Positions 1 to 7,281 of a stretch of 64,000 nt of DNA are shown here, piece by piece. How positions within the stretch are numbered: position 1 is the first letter of the stretch; every line of letters starts with the position of its first letter. Origin of the DNA: JABDPF01 sp037384065 (GTDB taxonomy: Bacteria; Pseudomonadota; Gammaproteobacteria; Xanthomonadales; SZUA-36); assembly GCA_037384065.1 (NCBI GenBank), contig JARROJ010000007.1:5762-69761 (forward strand), written 5' to 3'. Both the position numbers and the translations under genes were made by a program. A model generated the notes under the pieces. It did no database searches and was not told where the DNA came from. It saw nothing but the letters and a program-made list of their open reading frames with translations.

Positions 1-23
1 TTTCGGGCGTATGCGCCCTTGTC

Positions 24-395
24 GTGGCGCGCGGTTCCCGACGCCGGGCTCAGGGCGTCGCCGTCGGTGACCAGAGCGGCCGTTCCGGAACGAACGACCT
101 GCAGGCCCTGCGCAAGCGCATCGATGCGCGCGACGGTCAGGGTTCCTTCGGTCGCTGGGTCGACGCACTGGTGACGCCCAAGCGCACGGTGGACGACGAT
201 CCGGAGTATCGGCGCCGGGCGCAGGAGTCGCTGCGCACGCTCCTGGAAGATCGGTATGGCGGGGCCGCGACCCGGGCAGCGGGATCACCGCGAAAGGGAC
301 GGTCTGCGGACGGTTCGATCGAACGAACGGTCGGAGGTCCTGCACCTCGCCGGGACCGCGGAATCAAGGGCGTTCGAACGCCCTGGGGGTGGTAA
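24..395 (+). CDS. Hypothetical protein, possibly 5'-truncated
   Basis: This frame is open from base 3 of the window, and a GTG at 24 gives 123 residues. It may be a short gene or the 3' end of one that starts outside the window. The central part, about residues 26-78, uses GC-rich third positions and encodes a charged, probably helical segment rich in Arg, Asp and Glu. The tail is basic and low in complexity. I see no membrane segment, signal peptide or recognised motif. I do not recognise a family. The antisense frame across it looks like a shadow because its translation is Ser/Arg/Pro-rich. Confidence 0.45.
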   Translation: MARGSRRRAQGVAVGDQSGRSGTNDLQALRKRIDARDGQGSFGRWVDALVTPKRTVDDDPEYRRRAQESLRTLLEDRYGGAATRAAGSPRKGRSADGSIERTVGGPAPRRDRGIKGVRTPWGW

Positions 396-638
396 AAAGC
401 ACCTCGATTTGGATTTAATGTATAAAAAATGACCAAATTGGTGCTAAACTGAAAGTGTCCGCAACGGGGGTGACGGATCACGGGTGCGACGGATCGCGCC
501 ACGCACTTCGGACAGGGCGTACAGGGAATTGCGGGTCCGGCGTACCGCAAACCGTTGGGCAAAGCGGTTGCGGAAGGATACCGGCTGTCAGCGGTCGAGG
601 AGAGGGCTGACGGTCCGGACATTCTGGAGGCTGGCAAC
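396..638 (+). other. AT-rich upstream region of the small membrane protein gene
   Basis: About 240 bp without a supported gene. Positions 400-450 are markedly AT-rich for this genome, with a run of A at about 422-430 and hexamers resembling a -10 box (TATAAA near 421, TAAACT near 444). I could not pair them confidently with a -35 box. This probably holds the promoter of the gene starting at 639. Confidence 0.35.
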
Positions 639-1064
639 ATGGAGATCGTAATCTTTTTCGTGTTCGTCGCGGCGTGTGCCCTCGCACTGCTGTGGGCGTC
701 ACGCAAGACTCAGGCCGAAACGGATCTGGCGCGCCGCAAGCGCGCGCACCGCAACCGAGCCCGTTCCAGCAAGTTCACGGCAAGCGACGAAACCCTGATG
801 ACACGCAAGGAAGAGGTCTGGAATTCGCGGCATCATCACGCCGCCCTGGGTGTCCAGAAAGTCAATCGTTTCGCACCGAAGTCCGAGTCGGGCGGCGTGC
901 CGGAATACGACGGATACAGCCGGCGCGACCGGCACCACGTCCGGGATCGGAATGCGCGGGTGCGCGAGGATTCCGCCACCGAAAAGCAGTTCACGATGAC
1001 GGCGATCCACTACCGAACGGATGACGACGAGGAGGCGGCGGCGCCCGCCAAGACCGCGAGTTAA
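639..1064 (+). CDS. Small single-pass membrane protein of unknown function
   Basis: The ATG at 639 is preferred over upstream in-frame starts because a GGAGG-type ribosome site lies 6-10 bases ahead and the protein then opens with a clean hydrophobic helix (residues 2-20). The product is 141 residues. After the helix comes a very charged, mostly basic soluble region with many Arg, Lys and His, ending in an acidic stretch and an Ala-rich tail. The topology suggests an inner-membrane anchor with a cytoplasmic tail that could touch nucleic acid or lipid head groups, but that is inference. I do not recognise the family. Its stop shares the TTAA at 1061-1064 with the convergent SRAP gene. Confidence 0.6.
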   Translation: MEIVIFFVFVAACALALLWASRKTQAETDLARRKRAHRNRARSSKFTASDETLMTRKEEVWNSRHHHAALGVQKVNRFAPKSESGGVPEYDGYSRRDRHHVRDRNARVREDSATEKQFTMTAIHYRTDDDEEAAAPAKTAS

Positions 1065-1828
1065 TCGCGGGACCGGAAACGGGTCTCGAGGGCAGGCGGC
1101 AGGTCGAACGACTCGTTGCCGGGGATTTTGACGTCCATCGGCATGGCTTCGACGCCCATGGTTTCGTTCGGGTAGGGACGCAACAGCCCCAGCGCTTCGT
1201 CCGCATCCCCGTCCAGCCAGCGGCGCGCTTCCTGCGGGTCGCGCAACAATGCGGGACTGCGATGGTGGCCGACGCCGGTGAGAACGTCGTTCGGCGCCAC
1301 GGTAATGACGGCGACCGTCAACCGCTTCGAGCCGTCGGCCATGCGCGTGTAACGACCGATGCCCGCCATCAGCCAGCAGGGCGCGTCCAGGGGAAAAACC
1401 GCGTACGGCACCTGGGGCCTCACCCGGCTGTCGAATTCATAAAACCACGATACGGCGACGAGCAGCCGCGCATTCGCCCGCCAGGCGCCCATGAAGGTCG
1501 GCGCGAACGGGGCGCCGTCGCTGCGCAGGCGCGCATTGGCCGTCGAGATCAGCCGGCCCTGCTTGTTGTGCGGCAGGCGACCCTCCGAATACGGCGGAAT
1601 GAAGGGCCAGACGGCCTCTTCGGGCCGGTCGCATTCGGCGGTCGCGCGGATGACCGGGAGGCATTCCCAGACCATGGATTCGGGTTCGGATTTGCGCCGC
1701 AGGCGTGATGGCGAAATGTTACGGCGCGATTCCGGGTCCGCGGGCAGGGCCGAGGGCGCGCGCAGGGTGGTGGCCCAGGCGTACACGTCCTGCCAGGACA
1801 ATTCGTAGGCGGAGGCCTTGCCGCACAT
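1061..1828 (-). CDS. yedK: SOS response-associated peptidase family (SRAP/YedK) protein
   Basis: 255 residues, slightly longer than E. coli YedK. SRAP/HMCES proteins bind abasic sites in single-stranded DNA and form a thiazolidine cross-link through Cys2, shielding the lesion. The hallmark N-terminus Met-Cys-Gly is present, so Cys2 would be exposed after Met removal. Other expected elements are an Asn in the TANAR segment (residue 98), Glu131 in SWFYEF (normally GFYEW) and a His at 188-189 in HHRSPALL, matching the family's H-x-R-M-P motif. The gene is convergent with the small membrane protein and shares its stop codon bases. I saw no clear LexA box upstream. The family call is firm; any SOS control is unproven. 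Confidence 0.9.
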   Translation of the reverse strand: MCGKASAYELSWQDVYAWATTLRAPSALPADPESRRNISPSRLRRKSEPESMVWECLPVIRATAECDRPEEAVWPFIPPYSEGRLPHNKQGRLISTANARLRSDGAPFAPTFMGAWRANARLLVAVSWFYEFDSRVRPQVPYAVFPLDAPCWLMAGIGRYTRMADGSKRLTVAVITVAPNDVLTGVGHHRSPALLRDPQEARRWLDGDADEALGLLRPYPNETMGVEAMPMDVKIPGNESFDLPPALETRFRSRD

Positions 1829-1914
1829 GCGCGTGCCGGATGCGCCCGATCAGGGCGATAATCGCAGCGCTCGGCACCGCGTGCTGCGGTACCCGGCGAG
1901 GCCTGTTCGCGGTC

Positions 1915-2298
1915 TCAGCGCCGCCAATTGACACGCGCCACGATTTCGCGCCCGGTCCGACCGTTCAGGCGTTGGATGAGAACTTCGCGGTTGCCTCGGG
2001 CCCCGACGTCGTAAACCTGCAGGTAGTCGATCGCGCGCAGCAGCAATTGATAGTCCGCAGGGGTCGAGTGGGCCTTGACGCGCAGCAGGCTGCGTTCCCA
2101 GGCCTCCATGCTGCTGCCGTCCAGCGGGATATCGAGGCCATCGCCGTCCCAGGGCTCGACGGCGGGTTCCGGCGCCGCTTCGACGGGGCTCGTTTCGGGT
2201 TGTGACGTCGAGGTCGCACAGGCGCCGAGCGCGAGGGCAGCCAGTAACGCCAGCGCGGTCGCCAGGCCTCTGATCGTGGGTCGTGGGTTTTTCTTCAT
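1915..2298 (-). CDS. Hypothetical lipoprotein
   Basis: 127 residues with a basic N-terminus, a hydrophobic stretch at residues 11-25 and a lipobox (LGAC) that places the lipidated Cys at 27. After a Pro/Glu/Ala-rich linker, a C-terminal domain of about 65 residues looks helical and contains Trp, Tyr and many Arg. The start ATG overlaps the rsmC stop (ATGA at 2295-2298), so it is the third gene of a rimO-rsmC-lipoprotein unit. I know of no family for the mature part. The coupling to two RNA/ribosome-modification genes may be only positional. Confidence 0.72.
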   Translation of the reverse strand: MKKNPRPTIRGLATALALLAALALGACATSTSQPETSPVEAAPEPAVEPWDGDGLDIPLDGSSMEAWERSLLRVKAHSTPADYQLLLRAIDYLQVYDVGARGNREVLIQRLNGRTGREIVARVNWRR

Positions 2299-3320
2299 GC
2301 GTTCCTGCTCGCCTGTAATACGGTGTACTCGCGGTTTTGCGCCAGTCGGCGCACGCTACGGAAGTGTTCGCGCGCCCATCGTTCGTAGGGCAAATGTCGG
2401 TTGAAAACGACAACTATTCTACCGTCCGCTTCGAGAAAAGTTCCCGCGCGGCGAAAAAAATCGGCCGCGATGTCGAGATCGTTGTCGACGCCGCGATGGA
2501 ATGGCGGGTTGGAGACGATCCAGTCGAAACGGCCGTCGAGTTCGCCCAGCCCGTCGGAGGCGAGCACGCGCGCCGTGCCGTCGTTGAGCGCCAGGCTGCG
2601 GCGCGCCGCTTCGAGCGCAAGGGCCGAGGTGTCCAGCAGGGTCAGCTGCACCCCGGGGTGCGCCCGGAGCAAACCGATGCCGACGATGCCGTTGCCACAG
2701 GCGAAATCCAGCACGCGGCCGTGCACGGCGCAATCCTCGAGCGCGTCGAGCAACAACGCCGTGCCGCCGTCGACGCGGCGGTGGGCGAAAACGCCCGGCA
2801 GGGAGCACAGGCGCAGTCGCGAAGCCCCGGCGTCGACGCTCAGCGTTGCGCCCAGGTCGTCGAGGCGGAACGGCGGGCATGCGCGCGGCGCCCGGGCTTC
2901 CAGCAGGCTGCAGTGACGCGCGTTGTCCAGCCGGTCGACCGACGCGAACCGTTGCTCGAGCAATCTGCCGGCGGATTTGATTCCGGCCCGCTTCTCCCCG
3001 ACCACCCAGAGACGGGCGTCGCTGTCCATGGACGCCGCCAGCGCATGCAGCACCATCGCGAAGCGTTCCTTTTCGCGCGGCAGCCGCAGAACGATGAGGG
3101 CTTCGCCGCGCTCCGCCCGGGGGGCGGGCGCAAATTCGGCCGCGGTCCCCCGGGCGGACAGCGCTTTGTACGTGCCAAATTCCTGGTTCGACGCGCGCAA
3201 AGCGAGGCCCGCTTCGCGCAGGGCGGATTCCAGCCCGTCGGCCGGCATGTCGACGAGCAGCACGGGACCGTCCCCCCAGCGGTTGCGGTTGCGCAGGACG
3301 ACCTGGCTGATCGGTTCCAT
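2295..3320 (-). CDS. rsmC: 16S rRNA (guanine1207-N2)-methyltransferase RsmC
   Basis: RsmC methylates N2 of G1207 in 16S rRNA within the 30S subunit, using S-adenosylmethionine. The open frame extends much further upstream, but the ATG at 3320 gives 341 residues, close to E. coli RsmC, and lies just after the rimO stop. The N-terminal half (1-160) is the degenerate methyltransferase-like domain of the family. The C-terminal half carries the SAM-binding glycine loop DFACGNGIVG (205-214) and the catalytic NPPFH motif (271-275), which is typical of enzymes that methylate exocyclic amines. It is preceded by rimO with a 17-bp gap and overlaps the lipoprotein gene by 4 bp. Confidence 0.88.
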   Translation of the reverse strand: MEPISQVVLRNRNRWGDGPVLLVDMPADGLESALREAGLALRASNQEFGTYKALSARGTAAEFAPAPRAERGEALIVLRLPREKERFAMVLHALAASMDSDARLWVVGEKRAGIKSAGRLLEQRFASVDRLDNARHCSLLEARAPRACPPFRLDDLGATLSVDAGASRLRLCSLPGVFAHRRVDGGTALLLDALEDCAVHGRVLDFACGNGIVGIGLLRAHPGVQLTLLDTSALALEAARRSLALNDGTARVLASDGLGELDGRFDWIVSNPPFHRGVDNDLDIAADFFRRAGTFLEADGRIVVVFNRHLPYERWAREHFRSVRRLAQNREYTVLQASRNA

Positions 3321-3337
3321 GACGCGCGAACGCGGGG

Positions 3338-4660
3338 CTATCCGGCCAGGCGCGCGAGGAGGTCGTAGTCGTCCGCGTCTTCGATCGTAACGGTCGCGAA
3401 TTGCCCCGGAGCGAGTTCCTGCCCGTCCACGACCCGGACGATGCCGTCGATTTCCGGGGCGTCCGCCGTGCTGCGCGCCACGGCTCCGGTGTCGTCGACC
3501 TGATCGACGAGGACCTGCCGCGTCGTGCCGATCCGCGCGTGCAGGCGTTCGGCGCTGATGCGCGCCTGGGTCTGCATGAACCGGTGCCAGCGTTCTTCCT
3601 TGACCGCTTCGGGCACGGCCCCGTCGAGTTCGTTGGCGCGGGCGCCGTCGACCGGCGAATAGGTAAAACAACCGACCCGGTCCAGTTGGGCTTCCTCGAG
3701 AAAATGCAGCAGGTCCTCGAACTCGGCTTCGGTTTCGCCGGGAAACCCGACGATGAACGTGCTGCGGAGCGCCAGGTCCGGGCAGATTTCGCGCCAGGCG
3801 CGGATGCGTTCCAGCGTGTTGACGGCGGCTGCCGGGCGTTTCATGCGCTTCAACACCGCCGGGTTGCCGTGCTGAAAGGGAACGTCCAGGTACGGCAGGA
3901 TTTTTCCCTCGGCCATCAGCGGGATGATGTCGTCCACGTGCGGGTAGGGGTACACGTAATGCAGGCGGATCCAGATGCCGAGGCTGCCCAGGGCTTCGCA
4001 CAGGTCCCGCATGCGGGTGCGCAGCGGCCGTCCGCCCCAGAAGTCCAGGCGGTATTTCAGATCGACGCCGTAGGCGGACGTATCCTGGGAAATGACGAGC
4101 AGTTCCCGTACGCCCGACGCGGCCAGGCGCTCGGCCTCGTCCATGACCTCGCCCACCGGTCGACTGACCAGGCGTCCGCGCAGATCAGGGATGATGCAAA
4201 ACGTGCACCTGTTGTTGCAACCTTCTGAAATCTTTAGATAAGCATAGTGCCTTGGCGTCAGCTTGATGCCCTGTGGCGGGACCAGGTCGGTAAAGGGGTC
4301 GTGGTTCTCCGGCGGCGGGGCATGGCGGTGAATTTCATCGAGGACGCGTTCGTACTGCGCGGGGCCGGTGACCGCCAGCACCCGGGGGTGCAGGTCGCGG
4401 ATCAGGGCCTCGTCGGTTCCCATGCAGCCGGTCACGATGACCCGACCGTTCGCGTCGATGGCTTCACCGATGGCGTCGAGCGATTCGGCCCGGGCGCTGT
4501 CGATAAAGCCGCAGGTGTTGACGACGACGATATCCGCGCCGGCGTAGTCCGGGCTGATCTCGTAGCCGTCCGTGCGTAACTGGGTCAGGATCCGCTCGGA
4601 ATCCACCAATGCCTTCGGGCAGCCGAGGCTGACCATGCCGACCTTGCGGGAAGTATTCAT
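3338..4660 (-). CDS. rimO: Ribosomal protein S12 methylthiotransferase RimO
   Basis: RimO is a radical-SAM enzyme that adds a methylthio group to the conserved Asp of ribosomal protein S12. At 440 residues it has the family length. The N-terminal UPF0004 domain has three cluster cysteines (Cys14, Cys50, Cys79). The radical-SAM cluster is CNNRCTFC (Cys148, Cys152, Cys155), followed by the barrel and a C-terminal TRAM domain. The opening VSLGCPKALVDSE is characteristic of RimO rather than MiaB. It is the first gene of a minus-strand unit with rsmC. A 9-bp hairpin sits in its short leader. Confidence 0.95.
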   Translation of the reverse strand: MNTSRKVGMVSLGCPKALVDSERILTQLRTDGYEISPDYAGADIVVVNTCGFIDSARAESLDAIGEAIDANGRVIVTGCMGTDEALIRDLHPRVLAVTGPAQYERVLDEIHRHAPPPENHDPFTDLVPPQGIKLTPRHYAYLKISEGCNNRCTFCIIPDLRGRLVSRPVGEVMDEAERLAASGVRELLVISQDTSAYGVDLKYRLDFWGGRPLRTRMRDLCEALGSLGIWIRLHYVYPYPHVDDIIPLMAEGKILPYLDVPFQHGNPAVLKRMKRPAAAVNTLERIRAWREICPDLALRSTFIVGFPGETEAEFEDLLHFLEEAQLDRVGCFTYSPVDGARANELDGAVPEAVKEERWHRFMQTQARISAERLHARIGTTRQVLVDQVDDTGAVARSTADAPEIDGIVRVVDGQELAPGQFATVTIEDADDYDLLARLAG

Positions 4661-4666
4661 ACCCGG

Positions 4667-4690
4667 CTCCGGGTTCGTTCAAACCCGGAG
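4667..4690 (-). terminator. Hairpin between the PDZ gene and rimO
   Basis: A perfect 9-bp inverted repeat (CTCCGGGTT ... AACCCGGAG, 6-nt loop) lies in the 38 bp between the stop of the PDZ-protein gene and the rimO start. No U-run follows, so it may be a weak terminator or a leader hairpin of rimO rather than a classical intrinsic terminator. Confidence 0.45.
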
Positions 4691-4698
4691 ATTATATG

Positions 4699-5985
4699 TC
4701 AACGCAGCCCCAGGCGATTCTCCGGCATCGTCACCCGCAGCGTCTGATCCTGGCGATTGCGCTTGATGTCGAGCGAAAGGTCCTGTCCGGGTTCGGCGCG
4801 GCGCAGTGCGCGCAGCAGTTCAGCCGGTGTGTCCACGGATTCGTCCGCAACGGCCAGGATCACGTCGCCGGCTTGCAGCCCGTACGCGTTGTCCGCATTT
4901 GCTTGGAGGACCAGAACGCCTCGGTCGCTGCCGAAATACGCGCCGAGCCCCGCGTTCATCGTGGCGAACTCCAGCCCCCGGGCGGTCGGCAGCCCGAAAA
5001 ACACGTCCGCTTCGGCAAAGGCGTTGTCCGCGAACCCCGAGAAATCGAAATCCCCGCTCCAGGCGTGGCTGCCGCCCTCCGGATCGACAAAAATGAACTT
5101 CCGGTGCTCCAGACGCTCGCGAAGTTCCTCCATCTTCTGCTGCAGGGCCTCCTCGTCGATTTCGGCGGCGTGGATGCGTTCGATGACGATCTCCGGGTCT
5201 GCGGGCAGGACCGGGTCTTCGGGCAAGGCGGCTGACTCGATGTCGGCGATTTCCGGGATGCGGACGATCGATTGCCAGGAACTGGGTTCCCTGAGTTCGG
5301 CTTCCACGGTGAATGGCAGCGTCTGCCCGTCGCGCTCGACGACGATTTCGAGTTCGTCACCGGGCTCGGCCGCTCCCATGATCTCGAACAGGCGGCCGCG
5401 TCCGGCCGCATCGCGCAGGTCTTCACCCGCGATCGTCACCAGCCGGTCGCCGGCTTCGATACCGGCTTTCTCGGCCGGTCCGCCGGGCGACACAGCGATC
5501 AGTTCGACGCCATCGGGGCCCGCGGGCCCGAGCACGACGCCGATGACCGCGCGGTCACCCAGGTTCAGCACGCGCAGGGTCTCGTCCCGCTCGACGCGCG
5601 CCAGTTCGCGGTGCGCCCGGGCGATTTCCCGGGAGGCCTCGCGCAGTTCACGGTGCGTGCGGCTGAGTTCCTCCCGTACACGCTCCATTTCCTCGCTGCG
5701 CGCGGCTCGTTCCAGTGCGCGTTCCTCCGCATTCTCGACTGCCTTTTCCGCCTCACGGCGCTCGCGCTCGGCCTCCTGGCGGGCCATTTCACGGGCGCGC
5801 TCGGACAGACTCCGGGCTTCCTGGCGCGCGGTCTCGGCCTCGATTCGGGCACGCTCGGCGTCTTCGAGCATGCGCTGGTATGCCTGCGCCTGTTCGTCGT
5901 TGGCGTCCGCGGCCGCAGCCGGTCCGATGCTCCATGGGAGCGTCATTGCGATGGCCGAAACGGCCAGGAGAACGGTACGTTTCAT
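4699..5985 (-). CDS. Exported coiled-coil protein with two PDZ domains
   Basis: 428 residues with a Sec signal peptide (1-26, AAA-D cleavage). A long Glu/Arg/Ala-rich coiled coil spans about 30-135. PDZ1 follows at about 140-235, with a VSPGGPAEKAGI loop and GDRLVTI strand. A linker leads to PDZ2 at about 345-425, with LQAGDVILAV. No trypsin-like or other protease domain is present, so it is probably a periplasmic or envelope adaptor rather than a DegP-type protease. It is the third gene after an ECF sigma factor and a membrane anti-sigma-like gene (gaps 24 and 27 bp). That context suggests a part in envelope-stress signalling, perhaps presenting or protecting the anti-sigma protein. The specific role is inferred. 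Confidence 0.78.
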   Translation of the reverse strand: MKRTVLLAVSAIAMTLPWSIGPAAAADANDEQAQAYQRMLEDAERARIEAETARQEARSLSERAREMARQEAERERREAEKAVENAEERALERAARSEEMERVREELSRTHRELREASREIARAHRELARVERDETLRVLNLGDRAVIGVVLGPAGPDGVELIAVSPGGPAEKAGIEAGDRLVTIAGEDLRDAAGRGRLFEIMGAAEPGDELEIVVERDGQTLPFTVEAELREPSSWQSIVRIPEIADIESAALPEDPVLPADPEIVIERIHAAEIDEEALQQKMEELRERLEHRKFIFVDPEGGSHAWSGDFDFSGFADNAFAEADVFFGLPTARGLEFATMNAGLGAYFGSDRGVLVLQANADNAYGLQAGDVILAVADESVDTPAELLRALRRAEPGQDLSLDIKRNRQDQTLRVTMPENRLGLR

Positions 5986-6012
5986 TTCCGGTTACCTCCG
6001 ATGTTCCTCTGC

Positions 6013-6600
6013 CTACAACGACGCCATGCGGTAGTAATCCCGTCGCAGCGAATTTTCATACAGTTGGGTCACGTCGAGCAGCAGGTTCACCCGCTGCGCC
6101 CACAAAGCGGGCGAATCCGGCTTCATGCTGAGTTCTTCGTCCACCTGGACGATCAGGTCCTGCAGCTCGACCTGGTAGACCAGCACGTCCGAGGGCAGGT
6201 CGCCCGACTGCGCACGGTAGCTGCGAATCCGGTCTTCGAGTTGCCGGGACATGGCGATCAGCGATTCCAGCGACGGTGCCCTGAGGGGGGCGGGTATGGC
6301 CTCGGTTTGCGGGTCGGTGCTCGCGGCAGCGGCGGCGGCCGGGTCCGCGCCGGGCGCTGCGGCGTGATGGCCGGGCGTGCCCAGCAGAAGACTGAACGCC
6401 AGTACCGCCGACGCGGCGACGGCCAGCAGCCCGCCGCCGGCGTGCATTGCGCGACGGCGGTTCCGTTGCCGCAGGGCCGCCTCGACCGCCGGCCAGCCGT
6501 CGCCGGGCGGTTCGGCCATGGGCAGGCTGCCCAGGTTCAGCGGATCGTCGGCTCTCTGCCGCAGTTCGAAAGGCATGATCGTTCGCCCGATTCCCATCAT
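6013..6600 (-). CDS. Single-pass membrane protein, putative anti-sigma factor
   Basis: 195 residues. Residues 1-50 are cytoplasmic and charged, one membrane helix spans about 55-75, and an Ala/Pro linker leads to a periplasmic domain (about 100-195) predicted to be helical. The position directly after an ECF sigma gene and the one-helix topology fit an anti-sigma factor. The zinc-binding HxxxCxxC of ZAS-type anti-sigmas is absent, so if it binds the sigma factor it does so by another fold. Tandem ATGs occur at the start; a GGAG site supports 6600. No close family is recognised by eye. Confidence 0.6.
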   Translation of the reverse strand: MMGIGRTIMPFELRQRADDPLNLGSLPMAEPPGDGWPAVEAALRQRNRRRAMHAGGGLLAVAASAVLAFSLLLGTPGHHAAAPGADPAAAAAASTDPQTEAIPAPLRAPSLESLIAMSRQLEDRIRSYRAQSGDLPSDVLVYQVELQDLIVQVDEELSMKPDSPALWAQRVNLLLDVTQLYENSLRRDYYRMASL

Positions 6601-6624
6601 CTCGTCTCCAGCGCGGCGGCGACG

Positions 6625-7188
6625 TCAGCGCAGGGCTGCCGTCGCCGGTTTGCGCGGTTGCAGCCGGTCCCGCAACCGACTGCGGGCGCGGGACAGGCGT
6701 GTCTTTGAAAAACTCTCCGTCTTGCCGAACAGGTCCGCGATTTCGCGGTGGTTGTACCCCTCGACGTCGTGCAGCCAGACCACCGCCCGGTCTTCCGGGC
6801 TCAGCAGCGCCAGTGCGGCCTCGAGATCCATCGCCAGGCCGAGTTGCTCCTGTCGCGGCGGCTCGGGTTCGTGATCATCGCGCCACTCCACCGTGGTTCG
6901 GCTGCGGTCGCGGCGAATCGTCGATATCGCGTGATTGACGACCACGCGGCGCAGCCAACCCCAGAACGGCGCGTCGCCGCGGTACTGGCGCATCTTGCGG
7001 AACGCCGTGATGAAGGCTTCCTGGGCGATCTCCTGCGCCGTATCGGGGCACTGCGCGATACGGAAGGCGACCGAGTACGCCGGGCGGTGAAAGGCGCGGT
7101 AAATCGCCTCGCAGGCCCTGACATTCCCGCGCCGCGCCCGCGCAAGGGTCAACTCGTCCAGTTCGATTTCGAATGGCGATCCGCTCAT
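6625..7188 (-). CDS. ECF-type RNA polymerase sigma factor
   Basis: 187 residues from the ATG at 7188. Upstream in-frame starts would run through the peptidase terminator, so they are rejected. Sigma region 2 spans about 20-90 (an aromatic RxxY core, then AQEIAQEAFITAF and a Trp-rich segment that opens promoter DNA). Sigma region 4 spans about 125-178, with a helix-turn-helix containing YNHREIADLF and a basic recognition helix. Regions 1 and 3 are missing, as in extracytoplasmic-function sigmas. It heads a three-gene unit with the anti-sigma-like and PDZ proteins. The promoter must lie in the 36 bp between this start and the terminator, or further upstream as read-through. Confidence 0.88.
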   Translation of the reverse strand: MSGSPFEIELDELTLARARRGNVRACEAIYRAFHRPAYSVAFRIAQCPDTAQEIAQEAFITAFRKMRQYRGDAPFWGWLRRVVVNHAISTIRRDRSRTTVEWRDDHEPEPPRQEQLGLAMDLEAALALLSPEDRAVVWLHDVEGYNHREIADLFGKTESFSKTRLSRARSRLRDRLQPRKPATAALR

Positions 7189-7224
7189 CAGTCTGTTTGA
7201 CGCCGAAACCGGCGAAAGGGTCGC

Positions 7225-7255
7225 AAAAAAACAGGGGCCGCGCGAGCGGCCCCTG
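7225..7255 (-). terminator. Intrinsic terminator of the M13 peptidase gene
   Basis: Read on the minus strand, a perfect 10-bp GC-rich stem (CAGGGGCCGC / GCGGCCCCTG, 4-nt loop) is followed by a 7-T run. It ends transcription of the peptidase gene just before the sigma-factor gene. Confidence 0.9.
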
Positions 7256-7281
7256 CAGATCATGCGATCACGGGCGATGCC

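Noticed and set aside
137..706. Minus-strand 189-codon frame at the window start
   Set aside because: Ser/Arg/Pro-rich translation antisense to better frames; no ribosome site or motif.
2295..4001. 568-codon frame including rsmC
   Set aside because: The part upstream of 3320 overlaps rimO in another frame and is Arg/Pro-rich; the true start is 3320.
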